Positions 17,118 to 24,138 of a DNA stretch of 26,597 nt are shown piece by piece. A model generated the notes under the pieces. The model worked only from the letters and a program-made list of their open reading frames with translations. It searched no databases and was not told the DNA's origin. This stretch comes from Deltaproteobacteria bacterium (GTDB lineage Bacteria; Desulfobacterota; Desulfobulbia; Desulfobulbales; SURF-16), in NCBI GenBank assembly GCA_029939635.1, contig JAOZSN010000017.1, positions 1 to 26,597 on the forward strand, given 5' to 3'. The translations under genes were made by a program, and so were the position numbers. Positions within the stretch are counted from its first letter, which is position 1, and every line of letters starts with the position of its first letter.

Positions 17118-17415
17118 TTGTAACTATACTACCTATTTGAAACAAAAAACTAGCACACAGATCAAACAGATGCCACATTTTATTTGTAATTCCGGCGGTA
17201 TTACAGGGATTTTTAGTTTCAGAACTTTAGCCTCTATCATGGTGATGACTAATTATTCTTCGTTATTTTGCTCTTCGATAGCGGAATAAGTTGGGTTTTC
17301 TCTAAGAGAGGTGATACCTTTCACACAGGGCGCAGAGGAGACTACTGTAACTTTTGCTATCCATAATGCCCTCCACTGGATTGAACATTGAATTTCTAAA
17401 TGAACAGCTCTCCTT
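17118..17415. other. Intergenic stretch with no recognisable gene
   Basis: This A+T-rich divergent gap separates the ankyrin gene from the glycosyltransferase. I see no convincing plus-strand promoter, RNA gene or terminator. Small imperfect hairpins (CTCT/AGAG near 17300) are too short to call. A minus-strand reading frame crosses it from inside the glycosyltransferase but shows no protein-like pattern. Confidence 0.4.
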
Positions 17416-18570
17416 ATGCTCCTCCTCGCCATCACCATCTTCATCATCAGCAGCTGGGCCACCTTTGATATGGCCCTGGGTAGTCGTAAACTGGGCAGCT
17501 TATCTGATGTTGAGGCGTTGTCTTCCTCGGGCAGACAAATTCCCAAGGTTTCCATCATTGTGCCAGCCTGTAATGAGGCCGACACCATTGCCCCAGCCCT
17601 TGCCACCCTGTTAGAGCAAGAGTACAGCAACCTGGAGATCATCGTGGTCAATGACCGCTCAAGCGATGATACAGGGAAAATTCTCCACGATATCCAGCAG
17701 CAGCATCCACAACTTATTATCCTTGATATTCAGCACCTACCAGAGGGCTGGCTGGGTAAAAACCACGCCTTGCAACAGGGAGCCACAGCTGCCAGTGGTG
17801 ATATTTTTCTGTTCACCGATGCCGATATCCATCTGGAGGCCAGCACCGTGACGCGAGCGGTGCAGCATCTTACCGCCAACCACCTCGACCACCTTTCCTT
17901 AATCTTTAAAAATAAGGCTAAAGGCTGGTTGCTCAACGGCCTTATCCTGGATGCTGGCGCGGGTCTCTTTCTGCTCTTTAAACCATGGTTGGCCAAGGCA
18001 CCCAGCAGTAAACGCTTCATGGGGGTTGGAGCCTTTAATATGATACGCCGCCCAGCCTACGAGCAGTTGGCAGGTCATGGCTCCATCAAGATGCACCCCA
18101 TTGACGACATTATGCTAGGCAAAATTGTCAAGGAGGCTCGGCTCCGCCAGGATTGCCTCAATGGCTACGACTTTGTCACCGTTAACTGGTATGCCTCCAC
18201 TACCGCCATGATCGACGGTCTGATGAAAAACATCTTTGCCCTCTATAACTTCAACACTGCCCTGGCCCTGGCTGGTACTCTGGGCATTATGCTACTAACC
18301 ATCCTGCCCCAGTGGGCGATCTTCTTCAGCACAGGGCTCAGCCAACTTATCTTCGCACTCATCATCATTATCCGTCTGGCCTTTTTCTGCCTGGCGGCCC
18401 GCCATGCCGGCCTGTCATCCTGGCTGGCACCAGCGGCATTGCTCACTCCCTATATCACCGCCTACACCATCATCAAGGCCACCTTTACCACCCTGAAGAA
18501 TAACGGCATTACCTGGCGCGGAACCCATTATTCTCTGGAATTACTACGCACAAATCGCCCCCTGTTGTAG
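17416..18570 (+). CDS. Membrane-anchored family 2 glycosyltransferase
   Basis: A 384-residue GT-A glycosyltransferase. TM1 covers about 1-20. The catalytic domain starts at KVSIIVPACNEADTI (44-58), followed by IIVVNDRSSDDT (D80), LPEGWLGKNHALQQG (108-122), the metal-binding FTDADIH (D135, D137) and HPIDDIMLGK (228-236, in the place of the general-base ED motif). Three or four TM helices occupy about 280-370. The GWLGKNHAL motif is shared with hopanoid-associated HpnB-like and carotenoid CrtQ-like glycosyltransferases, so a lipid acceptor is plausible. No isoprenoid gene lies nearby to support that. The ATG has no strong ribosome site. It is upstream of tetR, but the operators and promoter in between suggest separate control. 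Confidence 0.85.
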   Translation: MLLLAITIFIISSWATFDMALGSRKLGSLSDVEALSSSGRQIPKVSIIVPACNEADTIAPALATLLEQEYSNLEIIVVNDRSSDDTGKILHDIQQQHPQLIILDIQHLPEGWLGKNHALQQGATAASGDIFLFTDADIHLEASTVTRAVQHLTANHLDHLSLIFKNKAKGWLLNGLILDAGAGLFLLFKPWLAKAPSSKRFMGVGAFNMIRRPAYEQLAGHGSIKMHPIDDIMLGKIVKEARLRQDCLNGYDFVTVNWYASTTAMIDGLMKNIFALYNFNTALALAGTLGIMLLTILPQWAIFFSTGLSQLIFALIIIIRLAFFCLAARHAGLSSWLAPAALLTPYITAYTIIKATFTTLKNNGITWRGTHYSLELLRTNRPLL

Positions 18571-18614
18571 CTGGACTTTTTGCTCTACGCCCAAAATACC
18601 ATGTCAGAAAAAGC

Positions 18615-18624
18615 GACCATGGTC
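18615..18624. promoter_or_regulatory. Operator 1 for the TetR regulator (candidate)
   Basis: GACCATGGTC is a perfect 10-bp palindrome framed by AAAAGC on the left and ACCTTTT on the right. It matches the second site at 18665-18676, with centres 51 bp apart, about five DNA turns, so both would lie on one face. Paired sites just ahead of tetR suggest autoregulation. Confidence 0.6.
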
Positions 18625-18634
18625 ACCTTTTCTA

Positions 18635-18663
18635 TTGCCACCTCTATCTTTCGATGATAAAAG
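18635..18663 (+). promoter_or_regulatory. Candidate promoter of the tetR-pump operon
   Basis: TTGCCA (18635-18640) is a good -35. After about 17 nt a weak -10 occurs (TAAAAG, or GATAAA in a closer register). It sits between the two operator palindromes, so bound repressor would cover it. The strong -35 and its position carry the call; the -10 is poor. Confidence 0.35.
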
Positions 18664-18664
18664 A

Positions 18665-18676
18665 TGACCATAGTCA
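18665..18676. promoter_or_regulatory. Operator 2 for the TetR regulator (candidate)
   Basis: TGACCATAGTCA is a 12-bp palindrome with one mismatched central pair, framed by AAAAGA and CTTTTT like operator 1. It overlaps the expected transcription start region and ends 13 nt before the tetR ribosome site. Confidence 0.6.
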
Positions 18677-18689
18677 CTTTTTTGCCATT

Positions 18690-18695
18690 AGGAGG
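18690..18695 (+). promoter_or_regulatory. Strong ribosome binding site fixing the TTG start of tetR
   Basis: A full AGGAGG lies 8 nt upstream of a TTG codon at 18704. No ATG or GTG sits at this distance, so the TTG start is well supported. Confidence 0.8.
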
Positions 18696-18703
18696 AAAAC
18701 ATC

Positions 18704-19306
18704 TTGCCTGGAGTTCGCGAACAAAAAAAACATAAAACTCGCCAACGCATCATCGCCACAGCGGTGCAACTCTTTGGCGAACGCGGCTATGACAAGACAA
18801 GTGTTGCAGCTTTAGCCCGAGCCGCTGGAGTGGGCAAGGGTACCATCTATAATTATTTCCAGACCAAGGGCGAAATCCTACTGGCCTTCTGCGAGGATGA
18901 ACTGGAGTTTGTCCACCAGGAGATGGCCGCAAAGACCAATCCCCAGATACCCCTTGCAGAACAGCTGCACACCCTGTTCATGGGTGAATTTCGCTACGTT
19001 ACTCGCACTCGCGAGTTTGGCCGAGTACTCATGCGGGAGATGGTCTTCCCAAAAGAACTCACCATCGAGCGTTCCCAAGATCTCGACAATAAATACATCG
19101 AACTCCTGATCCCCCTCTTTAAACAGGCCCAGCAACGTGGTGAACTACGCCAGAACCTTGAACTTCTCCTCACTGCTGGTCATTTTTACGCCCTGTATAT
19201 CATCACCATTTCTGCCTGGTATATGGGGCGCATACACAGCGAAGAAGACGTGGCAACGACCCTGAATGTCCTCATTCGCCAAGCATTAGAAGGGGTGGAA
19301 CCGTGA
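18704..19306 (+). CDS. TetR-family transcriptional repressor
   Basis: A 200-residue DNA-binding regulator. The N-terminal tetR_N domain is clear: RQRIIATAVQLFGERGYDKTSVAALARAAGV is the usual helix pattern (13-43), with recognition helix GVGKGTIYNYFQTKGEIL at 42-59. The rest is a helical ligand-binding domain with no identifiable ligand. It starts with TTG at 18704 behind a perfect AGGAGG. The adjacent adaptor, RND transporter and TolC-like genes on the same strand make it the likely local repressor of the pump, presumably released by a pump substrate. Twin palindromes upstream indicate that it also controls itself. A 360-nt gap with two repeat elements separates it from the pump genes, so whether one transcript covers all four is uncertain. 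Confidence 0.92.
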   Translation: MPGVREQKKHKTRQRIIATAVQLFGERGYDKTSVAALARAAGVGKGTIYNYFQTKGEILLAFCEDELEFVHQEMAAKTNPQIPLAEQLHTLFMGEFRYVTRTREFGRVLMREMVFPKELTIERSQDLDNKYIELLIPLFKQAQQRGELRQNLELLLTAGHFYALYIITISAWYMGRIHSEEDVATTLNVLIRQALEGVEP

Positions 19307-19322
19307 ATACTAAAACAAAGTG

Positions 19323-19457
19323 GTTCTTCAGGAAACTCAGCTAAACGACGCTAGACTCCCGCCTTCGCGGGAATGACGACAGAGTCATCCCCGCGAAGGC
19401 GGAGATCCAAGGTCTTCAATGATTTCCGATGCTGCTAGCTGCAGTTTCCTGAAGAAC
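19323..19457. mobile_element. MITE-like palindromic element with REP-type hairpin core
   Basis: Ends are inverted: GTTCTTCAGGAAACTCAGCT (19323-19342) and its near-complement ending CCTGAAGAAC (19436-19457), about 20 bp with one inserted base. Inside lies a second inverted pair, 19354-19377 and 19384-19407, built on CCCGCCTTCGCGGG, a hairpin sequence widespread in proteobacterial intergenic DNA. No target duplication is clear, and no transposase is encoded. Confidence 0.6.
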
Positions 19458-19459
19458 TA

Positions 19460-19467
19460 CGTAAAAC
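19460..19467. repeat. Left 8-bp target site duplication
   Basis: CGTAAAAC borders the element at 19468-19619 on its left and recurs exactly at 19620-19627 on its right. Confidence 0.6.
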
Positions 19468-19619
19468 GTAACTATTCACCGTAGGTACTCTTTGCGGGTA
19501 ATTTACAGTATGTAACTGTTCAGATGTGCACCATATTCGTTCATTTAGGTCTGCGACGCGTACTTGTGTTACGCGAGCAGGGCTAAATGGGCGAAGATGG
19601 GGTGCAGCTGAACAGTTAC
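19468..19619. mobile_element. 152-bp MITE, probably IS66-derived
   Basis: The element begins GTAACTATTC and ends GAACAGTTAC, inverted ends matching at 9 of 10 positions, and is bordered by the exact 8-bp direct repeat CGTAAAAC. IS66-family elements are known for 5'-GTAA ends and 8-bp duplications, hence the assignment. Internally, 19513-19556 and 19576-19619 form a long imperfect hairpin (GTAACTGTTCAG and CATTTAGG-type segments repeated in reverse). There is no coding capacity, so it would need a transposase in trans. Confidence 0.65.
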
Positions 19620-19627
19620 CGTAAAAC
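19620..19627. repeat. Right 8-bp target site duplication
   Basis: An exact copy of CGTAAAAC found at 19460-19467, directly after the element's right end. Confidence 0.6.
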
Positions 19628-19666
19628 AAAAAAATCAACTGCTAGCAAAATAGAGATTACTCCGTC

Positions 19667-20806
19667 ATGTCACCATCCACGAGCCCCAATATGCCTCCCA
19701 AACCCACCATATTATCCCGCCTCATTCCCCTCATCATCTTAGTATTGCTGGCCCTACTTATTATTGGCCTGGGCCAGTTCATTACTGCGAAGAAACAATG
19801 CCTGGCAGAGGAAAAAAAGCAGACCAAGCTTACCGAGCGCCCAGCGGTGAACTGTATCCTCCTTGACCTTTCCCCTGGCCCAATCAGTGACCGCCTCAGC
19901 CTACCAGGCGTGGTGGAGCCCTGGGAGGATCTGACCCTGCTGGCCAAGGTAGGTGGCACCATCAGCAAGGTGCTGGTACGTGAGGGTGAACAGGTGCATA
20001 AAGGCCAAACATTGGCGCTCATTGAAGAGGATGACTACCGCATTGCCCATGCCGGGGCGAAGGCCGCCCACCGCCTGGCCCAATCCGAATATAAACGTAA
20101 TAAGGGGCTGCATGATAAAAAACTCCTGCCCCTGGCCAGCCTCCAGGCCAGTGAAACCAATCTCCAAACCGCACTAGCTGCCCTGGACCATGCCGCCTTA
20201 CAGCTGGAGCGCTGCACCATCACCTCACCTCTCAGTGGTATCATCCAGCACCTGAACGCCAAGGAAGGCCTGCTCCTTAGCCATGCTGACCCCATTGCCC
20301 GTATCCTGCAAATAGACAGGGTTCTGGCCGTAGTGGGCATCCCTGAATCAGACGTGGATGCGGTGCGCCGCACCAGCGAGGTGGAAGTACGCATCAAGGC
20401 CCTTAATATCACGACCAAAGGGCACACCCATTACCTGGCCTCGGCACCACAGCAGGGTGCCCGTCTTTACCGCCTGGAACTGGCCCTGGACAATCCTCAG
20501 CGCGCCATACTGCCCGGTATGTTCCTGCGCGCCAATATTATCAAGGAACAGAATCACAATGCCCTCACCCTGCCCCTCTATGCAATCATCTCTCGCAATG
20601 ACGAGCAGTACGTTTTTGTGGCCGAGGATGGCAGGGCAGTGAAACGCCTGGTGCAGACCGGCATCAGTGAAGGCTGGCTGGTGGAAATAGTCTCGGGCCT
20701 GGCCGCTGGCGATAAAGTCATCCTGGAAGGCCAGCGCCAACTTGAGGATGGCCGCGCCATTAAAATTATTCAGACCATCAACGATGCCAGTGAATTGAAA
20801 ATTTAA
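19667..20806 (+). CDS. RND efflux periplasmic adaptor (HlyD/AcrA family)
   Basis: A 379-residue membrane-fusion protein that bridges the RND pump and the outer-membrane channel. One N-terminal TM helix (about 18-40) anchors it in the inner membrane; there is no lipobox. The lipoyl/barrel-sandwich halves are at about 80-115 (AKVGGTISKVLVREGEQVHKG) and 180-210 (TITSPLSGIIQHLNAKEG), flanking an alpha-hairpin (about 120-175). A beta-barrel and a membrane-proximal domain follow (LPGMFLRANI, then GLAAGDKVILEGQRQLEDG). The length is normal. The ATG at 19667 has only a weak purine-rich site upstream. It is followed by the transporter and channel genes, so the pump is complete. Substrates cannot be predicted. 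Confidence 0.93.
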   Translation: MSPSTSPNMPPKPTILSRLIPLIILVLLALLIIGLGQFITAKKQCLAEEKKQTKLTERPAVNCILLDLSPGPISDRLSLPGVVEPWEDLTLLAKVGGTISKVLVREGEQVHKGQTLALIEEDDYRIAHAGAKAAHRLAQSEYKRNKGLHDKKLLPLASLQASETNLQTALAALDHAALQLERCTITSPLSGIIQHLNAKEGLLLSHADPIARILQIDRVLAVVGIPESDVDAVRRTSEVEVRIKALNITTKGHTHYLASAPQQGARLYRLELALDNPQRAILPGMFLRANIIKEQNHNALTLPLYAIISRNDEQYVFVAEDGRAVKRLVQTGISEGWLVEIVSGLAAGDKVILEGQRQLEDGRAIKIIQTINDASELKI

Positions 20807-20809
20807 CTG

Positions 20810-20848
20810 CAGGTGTCAGCGGGGAAAGACCGTTGTTACTGACACCTG
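20810..20848. repeat. Inverted repeat between adaptor and RND genes
   Basis: CAGGTGTCAG (20810-20819) and CTGACACCTG (20839-20848) are exact reverse complements with a 19-nt loop. The arms match the heptamer family at 305-353 (GTCAGGT units). The possible TTG start of the RND gene at 20833 lies in the loop, so folding could affect its translation. Confidence 0.6.
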
Positions 20849-20868
20849 AAATCCGGAACCTAACCAAA

Positions 20869-23800
20869 ATGATCATCTCAGATACCGCTGTACGTAAAAG
20901 CGCCACCGTGATGGTGCTGGCCGTACTCATCATTGTCTTTGGTACCTATTGCTACCTGTCTTTACCACGGGAAAGCACGCCGGATATTACCATCCCCAAT
21001 GTCTTTGTCTCCACCTCCTACCGTGGCGTAACACCCTCTGATATGGAAACAGCCATCACCATTGAGCTGGAGAAAAAATTAAAAGGTATTGATCGGGTCA
21101 AGTCGGTCAAATCAATAAGCAGTGAGGGCCTCTCCTCCATCAATATCGAGTTCCTCACCGGTACTGATATCGACAAGGCCTTACAGGATGTCAAGGACAA
21201 GGTGGATGAGGCCAAAGGTGAGTTGCCCGGTGACCTGGAAGATGACCCCCTGGTCTTTGAGGTTAATTTTGCAGAGATGCCCTTCCTCACCTTTTCCCTG
21301 GCTGGTAGCTGCGGCCTACCCTGTTTAAAGAAAATCGCCGATCAGTTAGAGGATGACATTGAGGCCATTCCCGGTGTTATGGAGGTTACTGTTACTGGTG
21401 GCCTGGAGCGGGAGATCCGCGTCGAGGTCTTTCCCGAGAAGCTGGCCCATTACGGCCTTACCTTCACTAACCTGCAGGACGTTGTGGCCCAAGAGAACAA
21501 AAATTCCTCCGGTGGTGCCATCCGCCTGGGTGAAGGCCGCTATCAGCTCAGGATACCCGGCGAATTCAGCACGCCTGAGGAGATCTATAATCTGGTGGTG
21601 GATACCAGCCCCCAGGGCGAACCCATCTATCTTAAAGACGTGGCCCGGGTGGTGGATGGCTACAAAGAGGAGACGAGCAGATCCCGCCTGGATGGTCAGC
21701 CAGCTGTGTCCATCTCCGTCAAAAAACGGTCTGGCGAAAACATCATTGCCATCAGTGCACAGATAGATGCCTTGTTGGCCAGCAGTCAGCCCAACTGGCC
21801 AGCAGATACTGAAATTACCAAGATCATGGATAGTTCCACCGAGATCAAACAGATGGTGGCGGATCTGGAAAATAATATCCTCACCGGCCTGGTGCTGGTG
21901 CTGGTGGTCATCTTTTTTGCCATGGGCTTGCGTAACGCCATTCTAGTCAGCCTCTCCATTCCCTTTTCCATGTTGCTGTCATTTTCCGTCCTCTATTTCA
22001 TGGGCATCACCCTCAATAATGTTGTTCTCTTCAGCCTCACCCTGGCCTTAGGTATGCTGGTGGATAATGCTATTGTCATCATTGAGAATATCTATCGTTT
22101 TATGGAGCAGGGCATGAACCGCCGCCAAGCCGCCATGCGTGCCACCTCCGAGGTATCCCTGCCAGTGATCGGCTCCACCTTGACCACCCTGGGAGCCTTC
22201 TCCCCCATGCTCTTCTGGCCCGGCATCATGGGTGAATTTATGAAATATCTGCCCCTTACCCTCATTGTCACCCTGACCTCCAGCCTCTTTGTCGCCCTGG
22301 TCATTAACCCGGCCCTGGCCTCTCTTTTCATGAAGGCCAAGACAGCGAAGACAAATGCACATACGGCAGAGATTGCCGCTGAAAAGCCGGTGGAGATCAA
22401 GGGCACGCTATTACAGACATACACCAACCTACTCAGCATGGCCTTGCGTTTCCCGTTGACCACCATGCTCTCTGCCGTGGCGGTACTCATCATCATGATC
22501 CAGGGCTGGTTGCTGGTCATTGGTATTGAAAAACCAGTGGAGTTTTTCCCCAATATTGACCCCAAGGCCATCTACGTCAATGTAGAGACGCCGGAGGGAG
22601 CAGATATCGATTATACCGACCGTATCCTGCAACGGGCCGAGATTGCCATCAGCGGCGGCAACCCTTTGCAACACCCCCTGGCAACTACCTATGAGCAGAG
22701 TATGATAGCCAAAGAACATACCTTGGCCGATGGTAGCACCAATCTGGCTGTCAGTGATCTGGCCAATATAAAAAATATCTATACCAAGGCGGTGGTCAAT
22801 GCGGGAGGGGGCTCCTCCTTTGAGGCCAACACCCCCAACCATATCGGCATAAAGATGGTAGATTTGGAACAGCGTCAACGCTCCAGCCACGACACCATGG
22901 CCGATATTCGGGCCCGACTGGCTGATATTGTCGGCGGCAAAATCACCATGGCCGTTCAGGAGGAAGGACCGCCCACCGGTGATCCGATCAATATCGAGAT
23001 AAGCGGCAGCAACTTCACCATTCTGACCCGCATCAGTGAGGAGATCCAGGAGGTGTTAGACCATAGCCCCTATGTCTTTGATATAAGAGATAATTTTGTG
23101 GCTGGAACCCCTTCTGTGCGAGTACAGATAGATCGCCAGAAGGCGGCTCTATTCGGGCTCAGCACCAATATGATCGGCCAGGCCTTAAAGACTGCATATA
23201 ACGGCCTTGATGTCTCATCCTTTCGAGAGGGGAATGAGGAGTACGATATCACTGTGCAGCTACAGGAGAGTGATCGCCTGGAGATGGATGTCCTGCGCGA
23301 GCTACTCATTCCCACTCCCAGTGGTGAGATAGTGCCCCTTTCAACCCTGGCCCAGGTAGACATTGTCGGCTCCATTGGCGATATAAGCCGCATTGATAAT
23401 CAGCGGGTCATTACCGTAAGTGCCAATGTGGACGAAACAAAGGTGCCAGGTTCTGTGGCCCGGGATGAAGCGGAAAAAATGCTGGAAAAAATGTCCTTGC
23501 CCACTGGCTACATGGTAAAATTCACTGGTGAATATGAAAACCAGCAGGAATCCCAGGCCTTCCTACTCAAGGCCTTTGTCGTGGCCCTACTCATCATCTT
23601 CCTGGTGCTGGTGAGTCAGTTTAACTCGGTGACCACACCCTTCATCATTATGACCTCGGTGTTGCTCTCCTTAGGCGGTGCCTTCCTGGGCCTGCTCCTT
23701 TACCGGCAGCCCTTTGGTATCATCATGACCGGGGTGGGGGTCATTTCTCTGGCCGGGGTGGTGGTTAATAATGCCATTGTCCTCATTGACTACACCAACC

Positions 23801-24138
23801 AACTTAAAGATCGGGGTATGGAACTTAAAGAGGCGGTGGTGGCGGCCGGTGCCACTCGGCTACGCCCAGTTATCCTCACGGCCGTAACCACCATACTCAG
23901 CCTCATCCCCATGGTCACAGGGGTCTCCTTTGACTTTCACCATGGCGTCATCTCCTGGGTGAGTGAGTCAAGCCAGTGGTGGCGTTCCATGGCCGTAGTG
24001 GTGATCTTTGGCCTTTCCGTGGCCACCTTTCTCACCCTTTTTATCGTCCCCATCCTCTACTATATACTGGAATGTTTCCATCTCTGGAGGCAAAAATTTT
24101 GGCAGCGCCTCAGTGGCCGGCAGGAGGTCTCATCATGA
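20869..24138 (+). CDS. RND-family inner membrane efflux transporter
   Basis: A 1089-residue proton-driven transporter of the AcrB-like superfamily with the usual duplicated layout: TM1 near the N-terminus, a large periplasmic loop (residues about 35-330), TM2-6, a second loop, and TM8-12. The relay region in TM4 reads LGMLVDNAIVIIENIYRF (D399, N400), where AcrB has Asp-Asp. The TM10 region reads AGVVVNNAIVLIDY (N967), where AcrB has the key lysine. This pattern is common in a broad COG0841 subgroup, so it is a subclass marker, not damage. The ATG at 20869 is preferred because the upstream in-frame TTG (20833) lies in a repeat hairpin, though GGGGA before that TTG makes it possible. The stop overlaps the next start (ATGA at 24135-24138). 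Confidence 0.94.
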   Translation: MIISDTAVRKSATVMVLAVLIIVFGTYCYLSLPRESTPDITIPNVFVSTSYRGVTPSDMETAITIELEKKLKGIDRVKSVKSISSEGLSSINIEFLTGTDIDKALQDVKDKVDEAKGELPGDLEDDPLVFEVNFAEMPFLTFSLAGSCGLPCLKKIADQLEDDIEAIPGVMEVTVTGGLEREIRVEVFPEKLAHYGLTFTNLQDVVAQENKNSSGGAIRLGEGRYQLRIPGEFSTPEEIYNLVVDTSPQGEPIYLKDVARVVDGYKEETSRSRLDGQPAVSISVKKRSGENIIAISAQIDALLASSQPNWPADTEITKIMDSSTEIKQMVADLENNILTGLVLVLVVIFFAMGLRNAILVSLSIPFSMLLSFSVLYFMGITLNNVVLFSLTLALGMLVDNAIVIIENIYRFMEQGMNRRQAAMRATSEVSLPVIGSTLTTLGAFSPMLFWPGIMGEFMKYLPLTLIVTLTSSLFVALVINPALASLFMKAKTAKTNAHTAEIAAEKPVEIKGTLLQTYTNLLSMALRFPLTTMLSAVAVLIIMIQGWLLVIGIEKPVEFFPNIDPKAIYVNVETPEGADIDYTDRILQRAEIAISGGNPLQHPLATTYEQSMIAKEHTLADGSTNLAVSDLANIKNIYTKAVVNAGGGSSFEANTPNHIGIKMVDLEQRQRSSHDTMADIRARLADIVGGKITMAVQEEGPPTGDPINIEISGSNFTILTRISEEIQEVLDHSPYVFDIRDNFVAGTPSVRVQIDRQKAALFGLSTNMIGQALKTAYNGLDVSSFREGNEEYDITVQLQESDRLEMDVLRELLIPTPSGEIVPLSTLAQVDIVGSIGDISRIDNQRVITVSANVDETKVPGSVARDEAEKMLEKMSLPTGYMVKFTGEYENQQESQAFLLKAFVVALLIIFLVLVSQFNSVTTPFIIMTSVLLSLGGAFLGLLLYRQPFGIIMTGVGVISLAGVVVNNAIVLIDYTNQLKDRGMELKEAVVAAGATRLRPVILTAVTTILSLIPMVTGVSFDFHHGVISWVSESSQWWRSMAVVVIFGLSVATFLTLFIVPILYYILECFHLWRQKFWQRLSGRQEVSS

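Noticed and set aside
17253..17651. Minus-strand frame of 132 codons overlapping the glycosyltransferase start
   Set aside because: No protein-like pattern and no ribosome site, and it lies opposite conserved GT2 motifs. The gap part could be a gene remnant, but nothing supports it.
23976..24134. Upstream extension of the TolC-like gene
   Set aside because: It would overlap the RND gene by about 160 nt and bury the signal peptide. AGGAGG and the ATGA overlap fix the start at 24135.
20869..24138. Loss of the proton relay in the RND transporter
   Set aside because: The Asp-Asn and Asn-Asn pattern is common in a large RND subgroup, so it is not evidence of a broken pump.
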